Shown piece by piece: positions 1 to 7,713 of a DNA stretch of 32,520 nucleotides (its first letter is position 1; each line of letters opens with the position of its first letter). The DNA lies in contig JACQMS010000016.1 of assembly GCA_016203445.1 (NCBI GenBank), positions 1 to 32,520 of the forward strand, in the 5' to 3' direction. The notes under the pieces are model-generated. The model was not told the DNA's origin. It searched no databases and saw only the letters and a list, made by a program, of their open reading frames with translations. This stretch comes from Candidatus Woesearchaeota archaeon. Its GTDB lineage: Archaea; Nanobdellota; Nanobdellia; Woesearchaeales; ARS49. A program made the position numbers and the translations under genes.

Positions 1-26
1 ATAAAATTTGTTATGTCCAACGTATA

Positions 27-70
27 TTAGTAAGCGATTTATTCTATAAATTACTTTTGTCGCTTACTAA
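27..70. repeat. 11-bp perfect inverted repeat upstream of the HAD gene
   Basis: TTAGTAAGCGA (27-37) is followed after 22 bases by its exact reverse complement TCGCTTACTAA (60-70). It lies just upstream of the TATA-like CTTAAAAAC at 83-91. It could be a 3' hairpin of a gene to the left of the window or an upstream regulatory site; the sequence alone does not decide. Confidence 0.5.
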
Positions 71-82
71 AAAGACAAAACC

Positions 83-114
83 CTTAAAAACCTCCACCAC
101 ACACCACGAAAACA
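83..114 (+). promoter_or_regulatory. TATA box of a leaderless promoter for the HAD gene
   Basis: CTTAAAAAC at 83-91 is centred about 27 bases before the ATG at 114, the distance at which archaeal RNA polymerase starts. The mRNA would begin at or next to the start codon. The gene at 1355 has the same CTTAAAAAC box at the same spacing. This promoter is the main reason for choosing ATG 114 over a TTG at 57. Confidence 0.65.
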
Positions 115-761
115 TGGCAGGAAAAACAACAATACTATTCGACTTTTGGGGAACACTGGTAGAACAAGGAACTAAAAGCCCTCTAAGACAAACATACATG
201 TACCTGCGGCCAAGAATGGGATTTTCACAATTCGCATCACATTTCGAAAATGTATTTATGACTAAAGAATTCAAAGATTTGAACGAAGCATTCGAAAAAG
301 TTTTGGAAGCGTTCGGAATGAGATCACACCCCGGAATAATAGAAAAGCTTGTAGGAATATGGAACAAGAACTGGCTTTTCGCAGAACCATACCCAGAAGT
401 ACAAGAATCACTGAAAAGATTAAAATCTGAAGGATTCACGTTAGGACTGGTAAGCAACACGCAAATACAAGCAGTGGAAAAAGTATTAGAAAAACACGAC
501 ATGGAAAAATACTTTGATACAATAACATTATCATACAAAGAGGGAAAATTGAAAACTACGGGAGAATTAATAAAAATAGCCTTGGAAAGATTACAAAAAA
601 AAGAGGAAGATGCAGTATTCATTGGCGACAGCGTTGAGACAGACATAGCAGGAGCGGAAAGAGCAGGAATAACACCGCTCCTAATAGACAGGAGAGGCAA
701 AAGACAAGAGTACAGTCCAAGAATAGAATCACTAGAAGAACTGCCTCAAGCAATACCATGA
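114..761 (+). CDS. HAD-superfamily hydrolase
   Basis: Haloacid-dehalogenase-fold hydrolase of 215 residues. Motif I is FDFWGTL, with nucleophile Asp10. Further along are a motif II-like LVSNT, a lysine-rich YKEGKLK stretch in the motif III region, and motif IV FIGDSVETDIAGAERAG. In typical HAD phosphatases the residue two after the nucleophile is a second Asp acting as acid/base; here it is Trp12. Phosphonatases and L-2-haloacid dehalogenases also lack that second Asp, so the substrate cannot be assigned. The reading frame is open back to TTG 57, but ATG 114 fits the TATA box as a leaderless start. The stop overlaps the ATG of the HIT gene (ATGA), so the two are translationally coupled. The fold is clear; the substrate is unknown. 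Confidence 0.85.
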   Translation: MAGKTTILFDFWGTLVEQGTKSPLRQTYMYLRPRMGFSQFASHFENVFMTKEFKDLNEAFEKVLEAFGMRSHPGIIEKLVGIWNKNWLFAEPYPEVQESLKRLKSEGFTLGLVSNTQIQAVEKVLEKHDMEKYFDTITLSYKEGKLKTTGELIKIALERLQKKEEDAVFIGDSVETDIAGAERAGITPLLIDRRGKRQEYSPRIESLEELPQAIP

Positions 762-1177
762 ATGCAACAGATGAAAACGGCGAGAAAGACTGTGTATTCT
801 GCAAGGTGATAAGAGGAGAAATTCCGTGCGCCAAAATTTATGAAGACAAAAAATTCATAGTAATAGCAGACGTTTACCCTGCATCAAAAGGGCAAACACT
901 AGTAATACCAAAAAAACACGAAACGTACGCGTTCAAGATGCAAAAAGAAGAATACGAAGAAATGCAGTCGCTAGTGTACGACGTGGCAAGAGCCATAGAC
1001 AACGCACTAAAACCATTAAGAACGTGCGAGGTAATAGAAGGGTTCGCAGTACCTCACGTTCACGCAAGACTACACCCAGCATACGAACAATACCTGCAAC
1101 TACAAGGACAAAAAGAAACAATGGATAAATTAGAAGAAACAGCGGGACGAATAAAAGAAAACATGCCGCTGGCGTAG
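758..1177 (+). CDS. HIT-family nucleotide-binding protein
   Basis: Histidine-triad protein of 139 residues, normal length for the family. The start (CVFCKVIRGEIPCAKIYED) and the GQTLVIPKKH stretch are typical of HIT hydrolases, which cleave nucleotide phosphoramidates and related substrates. The active-site run is H100-V-H102-A-R104-L-H106-P. The first two triad histidines, including the usual nucleophile (H102), are present, but the third is Arg104 and a histidine appears two residues later. The ATG overlaps the stop of the HAD gene. The last four codons and the stop lie inside the 3' end of the convergent tRNA-Met gene. Family assignment is firm; substrate is unknown. Confidence 0.85.
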   Translation: MNATDENGEKDCVFCKVIRGEIPCAKIYEDKKFIVIADVYPASKGQTLVIPKKHETYAFKMQKEEYEEMQSLVYDVARAIDNALKPLRTCEVIEGFAVPHVHARLHPAYEQYLQLQGQKETMDKLEETAGRIKENMPLA

Positions 1178-1238
1178 ATTTGAACACGCGACCTACGGCT
1201 TATGAAACCGTCGCTCTACCAAGCTGAGCTACAGCGGC
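1164..1238 (-). tRNA. tRNA-Met (CAU anticodon), with a one-base bulge in the T arm
   Basis: Read on the minus strand, the 7-bp acceptor stem GCCGCTG/CAGCGGC is perfect, with discriminator A. The D arm is GCTC/GAGC with loop AGCTTGGTA, the anticodon stem is ACGGT/GCCGT, and the loop TTCATAA gives CAT. The T arm GCGTG, loop TTCAAAT and closing C pair well only if one T (position 1176) on the 3' side is bulged, giving 75 rather than 74 bases. It could be elongator tRNA-Met or the tRNA-Ile2 that carries a modified CAU; it does not look like an initiator (first pair G-C, not A-U). CCA is not encoded. A TTTTAAAGC box at 1276-1284 is a plausible promoter. Confidence 0.88.
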
Positions 1239-1325
1239 GTTGACTAATATTTCCAAACCACAGGTTTTATTTGTTGCTTTAAAATATTATGGTTATAAGC
1301 GCCAAAAACCAATCTAACAAAAAGC

Positions 1326-1355
1326 CTTAAAAACAGGCACAAAATACCATCTTTA
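1326..1355 (+). promoter_or_regulatory. TATA box of a leaderless promoter
   Basis: CTTAAAAAC at 1326-1334 is centred 25 bases before the ATG at 1355. Same box and spacing as the HAD gene promoter. Confidence 0.6.
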
Positions 1356-1942
1356 TGGGACGCGATAGAGATAATTATATGATGGTGCTTCACAGTTCGA
1401 CACACCCGCTATTAGCATTAGTGTCAGGTAGTGAAGGCCACAGTAAAGAATCATTGGAAGGATTCGCAGAAAAATCCAAATTATACAGAGAGATAATTCA
1501 GAAAGGCAATGTATTTGTATCACAAGCGACTATAAACGCATCAGAAGAGTTCGAAGAATCACTAAGAGGATTAAGAGGGATTGTAAAACATGACTGGTCA
1601 CTCAAAGAACCTTACGATGCATTAAGAAGCGCGCAAAGAGAATTAACCAGAACGTTAGAACAAGCAGTATCGGACAGAGATGTAGGACCAACGACTGCGA
1701 GAATACACAAAGAAGTATGCAGAGAATTAGGAATGGGTGAAGGAATAATAAGATATGATGATGGAACTGAGTTGTCAAAAGTTTTAACAATAGCAATATA
1801 TCATGCAGAAGTTGAGGGAACAATGGTAAGACTGCCATTATTGGAAAGCGATGCCGCGAAAGCAAGAAAAATTATGCAATCCAGAGGACTTCAAAGACTT
1901 GTAGAAATTAGAACGCCAGAAAGCGTTTACGCACAAGATTAG
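1355..1942 (+). CDS. Hypothetical protein, mostly helical, 195 residues
   Basis: Not recognised. The protein is soluble, charged and probably largely alpha-helical, with no signal peptide, membrane segment or cysteine cluster (only one Cys). Residues 80-130 (SLKEPYDALRSAQRELTRTLEQAV) look amphipathic. The TATA box 25 bases upstream supports ATG 1355 as a leaderless start. Codons end mostly in A, as in neighbouring plus-strand genes. It stands alone: a tRNA is on the other strand upstream and a stem-loop repeat lies downstream. Real gene likely from promoter and codon pattern; function unknown. Confidence 0.7.
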   Translation: MGRDRDNYMMVLHSSTHPLLALVSGSEGHSKESLEGFAEKSKLYREIIQKGNVFVSQATINASEEFEESLRGLRGIVKHDWSLKEPYDALRSAQRELTRTLEQAVSDRDVGPTTARIHKEVCRELGMGEGIIRYDDGTELSKVLTIAIYHAEVEGTMVRLPLLESDAAKARKIMQSRGLQRLVEIRTPESVYAQD

Positions 1943-1957
1943 GAAGAAACACTGCCA

Positions 1958-2098
1958 GAAATGTCGGAAACTTTCCATAGACTGGTGACTGAAGCAAATC
2001 ACGCAGTGAGTATGGAAAGTTTCTGAGCATACTCAAGAACCACTGTGATTCATTGCGTTAAGCAACACGCAACTATTCTTTGACACTGGTTCTTGACA
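1958..2098 (-). repeat. Stem-loop repeat element, copy A (two hairpins)
   Basis: On the minus strand this element starts with TGTCAAGAACC and ends with GGAAAGTTTCCGACATTTCT. It contains hairpin I (arms at 2084-2096 and 2033-2047, TCAAGAACCA with TGGTTCTTGA) and hairpin II (arms at 2011-2025 and 1965-1979, CAGAAACTTTCCATA with TATGGAAAGTTTCCG). Copy B at 18431-18637 is nearly identical over the whole length. The last codons and stop of the subtilase gene (to 2073) lie inside hairpin I, so the element forms the end and 3' UTR of that mRNA. No open frame is shared by both copies. Confidence 0.8.
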
Positions 2099-5000
2099 AA
2101 TTTTTACTAGCCCACAAGAAAAAAAGGATTAAAAGTACTAACAATATAAAACCTCTAACATACCAGTTAGCAGTAATATTTTTGAAAGTTACAATGTTAG
2201 GCTCTGGCAAAGGTTCAACAGAAACATCAGATCCAACGCTGTCTGAAGGTAAAGACTCATTGATAATAATGGGAACATTATCTATCAAAATGGGAATGGG
2301 TTCTGTGCTGATAGCAAAAAAACTAAACCCTGGAGCAACTGCATCATAATACTCAAAATCGGCGCCAGAAGAATGAGTAATAGGAAGAGCATTCCAAGAA
2401 TCAACAAATCTGTAAACAGAAACATTATCAGGTGACAAATTTGCAAACCAAGATTTAGGAATTCTAAAAGACAAAACGGAACTGGAAACATTAACGCCGG
2501 ATAAAGTAATTGAAAGATAAGAAAAAACAGTTCCCGGAGCCGGACCAACACTGGGAGTGCCATTAATATTCGAAACCTCAAAAGAAGCCTGGGATGCGCT
2601 CGATGAAGGATTCAAAACAACTTTCGTCAAAGGAATTTTTTGGTTGTCAACACTAAAAGATTCAGAAACCCCAGAGTTTACGTTAACAAGAACCCTCTTA
2701 ACAGATTCAAGAACGATTTTTGTTGCGGGCTTAGTAGCATTAGAAGACGAGAAACCGCCGCCCCCACCACTGCCACCAGAAGATGAAGTGCCGCTACTTT
2801 GAACAGCACTAACCGTTAAAGTCACAGGGTTGCTAGTAATATTAAATTCTCCGTCACTAGCAGAAAAATTAACAGTTTCAGAACCAGTATAAGAAGAACC
2901 AGCGCTCAAAGAAACAACTCCTAAATTAGCAATAGAAACAATAATACTACTATTGCCAATAACAGAAAACCTCAAAGAAGAATTATCAACATCGGAAAAG
3001 TAAGAGTAGAGATTGAACGCGTCATTCTTTGAAGAGCCCTGATCCCAAGACTGGTTAGGAATGTTAGAACCAAGAATTGGAGCGTCGTTAACAGGAGTAA
3101 TATTAATAGTTATATTATTAGATATTGCTGAAGCATTAAGAACATCAGAAACATTAAAAACTACACGTATCACTCCGGTGAAGTTGGGAGCCGGAATTAT
3201 GGTTGCAATTTTTTGTGAAGAATCAAAAGTTGCGCTCGCATTATTAGCGATAATAAACAATCTCAAGGGATCATTTTGAGAATCATTCAAATAAGGAGAA
3301 AGATTCAAAAGTATAGGAATATCCTCTAAGCTCGGGGAAGGATCAGGTATTGAACTCCAAACGGGGGGAGTATTAGCAACATCAACAGTTAAAAAGAATT
3401 CTGAAAGAGTGTTGTTAAGACCGAAACTGTTCGAGCATGAAGCAAACCATGAATAAGAACCATTAATTAAAGTTTGATTAATTGATAACAAGCCATTAAA
3501 AGCATTAGCTGATGAAGATAAAGAATTATTCACGAACAATGAACACGCAGATAGAGAAGAAACATTCTCAGAAACGTTCAGAATAAAAGAAACATAATTA
3601 GAAGAGTTCACAACAGAATTATTAAGAAGATTAATCCTAGAAACTAATGGTCCAGTAGAATCAATAGTAAAATTTTTGGTTGCACTAGAAATATTTCTCG
3701 ACTTTCCATACTGGAAAAAGTCGCAAGAAGAATACCAATAGTGAGAACCCTCGCCAAGAACTAGAGAAGTATTAATAGTTGAGCCGTTGGAAGAATTAGT
3801 GACATTCCACAACAAAGAATTATCAACAATTATAGAACAATTAAGATTCTGGGCAGAAGAGTGAGAAACATTCCAGAAAAAAGAAGTATTAAGACTTGTC
3901 AGATTGGCAAAATTCGCGGGAGAAATCAAAGAAATATTACTAAGTCTGTCAACCCAGAAAAGAACACTCCTAGAAATACTATTGAGAGAACCATCAATAA
4001 GCCTTACAGTAATATTCCAAGAACCATCAAGCAGAGTCAAAGAAATATTAGTTAAAGAATTATTGATAGAAGTTCCAGAAGAATTCAAAGAAGAATTAAT
4101 GAAAACATCATAAGAAACATTAGAATAAAAATTATCAGAAGAATTAAATCTCAAAGAAACAAGACCATAAATTATAGTATCATTAATAGGAGAAGTAATA
4201 GACAAGTTAGGAGGAGAAATCTCTGCCTTGATGAAAACCGTATCGTTAGCACTCAAAGAACCAAACTGGGGAGTTGAACAATTAACAGACCACGAAAAAT
4301 TACCCGCGGAAGGAACAGTAGTGTTAAAAAAATACAATCCGGTGGAATTAAGAGACATATTACCAGAAATAATTGAAGGAGCGCTCAAAGAGAAAAGGCA
4401 AGCATTAGAAATATTAACAGACAAACCTGAAGATAAATTAGTATAATTAGCATAAAACAACGCAGTAGAATTTACAAGAATGAACTCAGTATCACTAAGA
4501 TCAAAAATTGACAAATTAGTGCTTGTTACAAGAGAAAAATTTGATATTGAAAGAGAAAAATTTGAAACTGAAAAAGACAAAGACCCACCGGAATAAGAAA
4601 TATTAGAACAATCAGAACAACCAGCGCCATTCAGAAGAATTTTAGGAGTGGAAGCAAAAGACAAATTATTCATAAAGATCCTCGACGAAGAATTAAGCTG
4701 TGAACAAGGAGTACCAGAAACATTAACCACAACATTACTACTAGAAAAATTAATGCAAGGGCCTGCAAAAGACAAAGGAATATTTGATGCAGTGAAAGAA
4801 ATACTAGAAACATTGGCGAGACCAACACTTCTTGCAGAACGGTTGATATCATAATTATACAACAATTTTGTTAGAGCAGAACCAATATCAACTCTAGACC
4901 AAGAAGAAACAGGAACGCCAGTATTCTTCAACAATTGCTCAACCTGCACGGGAGTGTAAACAATATTAGAAAGGTTCAACGCCTGATAAACAAGCAAAGC

Positions 5001-6227
5001 CGCACCAGCAGCCATAGGAGTAGCCATAGAAGTTCCCTGCTTAGAACCAAAAGAATTGCCGCCAATAGTTGAGTTAATACCGACACCGGGAGCAAAAATA
5101 TCAAACCTATCACCGCCATAATTAGAAAAAGAAGCTATACTATCAGAATCAGTGGTGGCGCCAACACTTGTAGTATTGACAGAACAACCAGGATGAGAAA
5201 CGCCGTTAGTATAACCCTGATTATCAGTAGCTGCCAAGTACATCAAACCCTTGGAATAAACACCATTAATTACGCTATCAAGAGTTGTAGGACACGTCGA
5301 AGAATTATACTGGCCATGATCACCAATACTCATGGTAAGAACAGAAATATTAAACTGTTGAGAAACATTACCGCAATACTCAATGCCCAAAGCCATATCG
5401 CTGAGAGAACAAGCATTAGTACAAACTCTAACAGCAACAATATTAACATCAGGAGCAACACCCTTCAAATCACCAAAATTTGCTCCAACAATTCCAGAAA
5501 CATGAGTACCATGAGTACCACTATCACCATCACTAGCATTAGAATCAACAGACTGCCCATTAGGACAACAACCGCCGCTCTGAGAGCAAAAACATTTCTG
5601 ATGAACAACTCTGGAACCAAAAGCAACATGATCCGCCTGAATACCACTATCAAGAACGCAAACAGCCCTGCCAGCACCAGTAATATTAACGCCGCCAACC
5701 TTCAAACCCCACGCCTCGCCGCCAGAAATAACAGGAACAGCAGACTGCAAAGCCAAACCATAATCAGCATAATCAATAGAAGAAAGATTAAGAACAGCAT
5801 CAAGAGTAACACCGGTTACCAGAGAATTTTTCTCCAATTTTTCAAGACCTGCCCTCGAAACTCTCAAAACAAAATCCTGAGAAGTAGAGAACTCCCTCTT
5901 CAAAATAACATCAGGAACATCAGAAGACGCAAGACTATTTTTTGCACGAACCCTACTATTTTTTGGAAGTGAATCAAAAGGAACGGCGCCCAAATCATCA
6001 ATAATTTTTTCCCTAGAAGAAAACTTGCTAGAAGAAAGACCTGAAGCTTTAGAATTGAGAAAACTTGTAGAATTAATATGAACGAAAACGTCAACACTGC
6101 TACTCTCATCAAGAATTGATTGAACATTAAAAGGAATACTAAAAGCTTCAACACTAAAGGGTATAAATACAAGTACTAAAAACAAAAAAAACACATATAA
6201 CATCCGCGAAAAACCTCTTTTAGACAC
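2073..6227 (-). CDS. Secreted, membrane-anchored subtilisin-family (S8) protease
   Basis: 1384-residue surface protease. A signal peptide (about 1-28) is followed by a probable propeptide and an S8 domain with Asp193 (VLDSGIQADH), His239 (GTHGTHVSGI), Asn336 and Ser400 (GTSMATP). A long Ser/Asn-rich region follows with very many N-glycosylation sequons and Ig- or cadherin-like repeats, then a Gly/Ser linker. The domain ending FRIPKSWF...YDAVAPGFSFFAI (about 1253-1306) matches the archaeal PGF-pre-PGF type. A membrane segment (about 1357-1373) and a short basic tail end the protein. Start GTG 6227 has GGTG six bases upstream and keeps basic residues before the signal peptide. It is the last gene of an operon with two small membrane proteins. 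The stop lies within the stem-loop element. Confidence 0.93.
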   Translation of the reverse strand: MSKRGFSRMLYVFFLFLVLVFIPFSVEAFSIPFNVQSILDESSSVDVFVHINSTSFLNSKASGLSSSKFSSREKIIDDLGAVPFDSLPKNSRVRAKNSLASSDVPDVILKREFSTSQDFVLRVSRAGLEKLEKNSLVTGVTLDAVLNLSSIDYADYGLALQSAVPVISGGEAWGLKVGGVNITGAGRAVCVLDSGIQADHVAFGSRVVHQKCFCSQSGGCCPNGQSVDSNASDGDSGTHGTHVSGIVGANFGDLKGVAPDVNIVAVRVCTNACSLSDMALGIEYCGNVSQQFNISVLTMSIGDHGQYNSSTCPTTLDSVINGVYSKGLMYLAATDNQGYTNGVSHPGCSVNTTSVGATTDSDSIASFSNYGGDRFDIFAPGVGINSTIGGNSFGSKQGTSMATPMAAGAALLVYQALNLSNIVYTPVQVEQLLKNTGVPVSSWSRVDIGSALTKLLYNYDINRSARSVGLANVSSISFTASNIPLSFAGPCINFSSSNVVVNVSGTPCSQLNSSSRIFMNNLSFASTPKILLNGAGCSDCSNISYSGGSLSFSVSNFSLSISNFSLVTSTNLSIFDLSDTEFILVNSTALFYANYTNLSSGLSVNISNACLFSLSAPSIISGNMSLNSTGLYFFNTTVPSAGNFSWSVNCSTPQFGSLSANDTVFIKAEISPPNLSITSPINDTIIYGLVSLRFNSSDNFYSNVSYDVFINSSLNSSGTSINNSLTNISLTLLDGSWNITVRLIDGSLNSISRSVLFWVDRLSNISLISPANFANLTSLNTSFFWNVSHSSAQNLNCSIIVDNSLLWNVTNSSNGSTINTSLVLGEGSHYWYSSCDFFQYGKSRNISSATKNFTIDSTGPLVSRINLLNNSVVNSSNYVSFILNVSENVSSLSACSLFVNNSLSSSANAFNGLLSINQTLINGSYSWFASCSNSFGLNNTLSEFFLTVDVANTPPVWSSIPDPSPSLEDIPILLNLSPYLNDSQNDPLRLFIIANNASATFDSSQKIATIIPAPNFTGVIRVVFNVSDVLNASAISNNITINITPVNDAPILGSNIPNQSWDQGSSKNDAFNLYSYFSDVDNSSLRFSVIGNSSIIVSIANLGVVSLSAGSSYTGSETVNFSASDGEFNITSNPVTLTVSAVQSSGTSSSGGSGGGGGFSSSNATKPATKIVLESVKRVLVNVNSGVSESFSVDNQKIPLTKVVLNPSSSASQASFEVSNINGTPSVGPAPGTVFSYLSITLSGVNVSSSVLSFRIPKSWFANLSPDNVSVYRFVDSWNALPITHSSGADFEYYDAVAPGFSFFAISTEPIPILIDNVPIIINESLPSDSVGSDVSVEPLPEPNIVTFKNITANWYVRGFILLVLLILFFLWASKNLSRTSVKE

Positions 6228-6272
6228 GATAACACCAAAAAGAACTAATAGTTTTAAAAAACTTTGGCAAAA

Positions 6273-6521
6273 TCAATACCCCAACTCTCTCAAAGACTGT
6301 TCAACAATCTCAACAGGCCACCCGGAATCAAGAATGGTCTTTCTCAAAACGTTAATATTAACACCTTCAGATAAATGCTTGGAAAGATAATCTTTCAATT
6401 TATCAACGCGCCTTCTGCGCGCAACAAGTGAAGAATTATTGCGCAAAGATTTGTAAAGAAAAAAAATAACTCCTAAAAGAACAAAATTCAACAATGCCAA
6501 AACCCAAATCATAAAACTCAT
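6273..6521 (-). CDS. Small membrane protein with C-terminal helical module
   Basis: 82 residues: one N-terminal membrane segment (about 4-24), a basic stretch (ARRRRVDKLK), then KDYLSKHLSEGVNINVLRKTILDSGWPVEIVEQSLRELGY in two pieces of a UBA-like helical pattern (short amphipathic helices, 'GW' turn). Similar tails occur on small membrane proteins of DPANN archaea; that comparison is from memory. It starts three bases after the stop of the upstream gene at 6525, so the two are coupled, and the subtilase follows 45 bases later. A role in the envelope is an inference from the neighbours. Confidence 0.75.
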   Translation of the reverse strand: MSFMIWVLALLNFVLLGVIFFLYKSLRNNSSLVARRRRVDKLKDYLSKHLSEGVNINVLRKTILDSGWPVEIVEQSLRELGY

Positions 6522-6524
6522 AAG

Positions 6525-7259
6525 CTACCCATCCCTGGGAGAAAACTCTAGTTCATCAAGAGTTAAAACGCCCCCAGAAACCTCAACAAACAAAGAAAAA
6601 TCCTTAAGAACAGTTTTCAAAGAACAAGCACTACCACAAACACTAGAAAAAGAATTACCATCACTAGACGTGTCAACAACCAACAATTTTTTATTACTAT
6701 CATAAACGAAAACTTTTGCGAAACCGCTGGAAATATTACCAGAAAGACTAATGGACGCGGGAGGCCTGCTCAAAGGAACCAAAAGCTCAGTATTTCTATC
6801 AAAAGAAACACCCAAAGGTTTAACAATATCAACAGAATTATCAGAACCAAAAAAAGAAAAACCAACAGTTGAAGGGTTAACAAGCAAAACGCCTAGAGCT
6901 AGAAAAATAAAAGTTGAAGCAATAGCGATATCCCTTGGAGAAAAAGAAGTAACACGAGAAAAACCAGAACGCTCAGCAACAATATTAGTCAAAGCATTAA
7001 CACTAGAAGTTTTAAACGCGGCCACGCCAGAAGAAGTAAGAGAAGAACCATTCAAAGACTGCAAAGACTGGTAAACAGAAGAAACCTGGTCAAAAGCTAT
7101 ACTCTTATGAACATCACCAATATCTGAAGAAGCAATACTAGAATAAATATTATACAACTTTTTATACTCTTCCAAAGCAACAGAAGACTCGCCAGAACGA
7201 ACAGCAGACTCTACAACAACCTGCTGCCTGACAAATTCATCAACAAGAGGCTCGCTCAT
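6525..7259 (-). CDS. Single-pass membrane protein with cytoplasmic helical and outer beta-rich domains
   Basis: 244 residues from ATG 7259. About 100 N-terminal residues are helical (EEYKKLYNIYSSI), then a membrane segment (IAIASTFIFLALGVLLV, about 108-128), then a Ser/Val/Phe-rich probably beta-sandwich region with two cysteines (VCGSAC). No known family recognised. The frame stays open to a TTG at 7286, but ATG 7259 has GTGGTG a few bases upstream and a TATA-like TATATTTATA at 7301-7310 that would give a leader of about 20 bases. First gene of the operon that ends with the subtilase; the layout suggests a surface-assembly or accessory role, not proven. Confidence 0.72.
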   Translation of the reverse strand: MSEPLVDEFVRQQVVVESAVRSGESSVALEEYKKLYNIYSSIASSDIGDVHKSIAFDQVSSVYQSLQSLNGSSLTSSGVAAFKTSSVNALTNIVAERSGFSRVTSFSPRDIAIASTFIFLALGVLLVNPSTVGFSFFGSDNSVDIVKPLGVSFDRNTELLVPLSRPPASISLSGNISSGFAKVFVYDSNKKLLVVDTSSDGNSFSSVCGSACSLKTVLKDFSLFVEVSGGVLTLDELEFSPRDG

Positions 7260-7404
7260 AAAAACACCACTTTTACGATAAGACAAATACTAGAATAGTA
7301 TATAAATATAGCGGAGAAAAACTATAATATAAGCAAAAGAAAAACAACAACAGATACGAGAAAGTGAATTTGAGGATACATGACCATGCAACAATTCCCA
7401 AAAG

Positions 7405-7435
7405 CTTTTAATAGTTTGCAAAAACTATAAACGTA
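7405..7435 (+). promoter_or_regulatory. TATA box of a leaderless promoter for the ferredoxin/dehydrogenase operon
   Basis: CTTTTAATAG at 7405-7414 is centred 26 bases before the ferredoxin ATG at 7435. Confidence 0.55.
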
Positions 7436-7701
7436 TGAAGAACGAAGAAAAACAGTTTATAGTAATACTTGAAAGAAAAAAGTGTATAGGAGCCGCAGCA
7501 TGCCTAACGTCAGACCCAGAAAATTGGGTTATGCAAAATGACGGAAAAATAAAACTTATAGGTGGAAAAGAAGAAAATGAGGAAATATACAAAAAGGAAA
7601 TAACTGCAGAAGAATTAGAAAGATTCAAAACAGCAGGGTACGGATGCCCTGTAAACGCTATACATATTATAGAAAAGAAAACGGGAAAGAGAATAATATA
7701 A
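7435..7701 (+). CDS. Ferredoxin, single cluster, [3Fe-4S]-type ligand set
   Basis: 88-residue soluble electron carrier. Cluster motif is C17-IGAAA-C23 with the distant C71-P. In [4Fe-4S] ferredoxins the run is CxxCxxC; here the middle cysteine position is Ala20, and only three cysteines remain. That is the pattern of [3Fe-4S] ferredoxins. The region between the motifs (24-70) is longer and more charged than in the smallest ferredoxins. Leaderless start by promoter spacing. It is followed 12 bases later by the dehydrogenase gene, which has its own GGTGA ribosome site, so the two form an operon. A direct electron link between them is an inference. Confidence 0.88.
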   Translation: MKNEEKQFIVILERKKCIGAAACLTSDPENWVMQNDGKIKLIGGKEENEEIYKKEITAEELERFKTAGYGCPVNAIHIIEKKTGKRII

Positions 7702-7713
7702 AAAGGTGAAAAA

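Noticed and set aside
57..113. TTG 57 as the HAD gene start
   Set aside because: The promoter box at 83-91 would lie inside the coding region; ATG 114 begins the conserved fold and fits leaderless spacing.
5193..5972. Long plus-strand open frame opposite the subtilase gene (259 codons), and a similar one of 193 codons opposite the Ca2+ ATPase
   Set aside because: They mirror strongly supported minus-strand genes. Their Asn/Thr/Ile/Arg-rich composition is what T-ending codons give when read backwards. No promoter or ribosome site.
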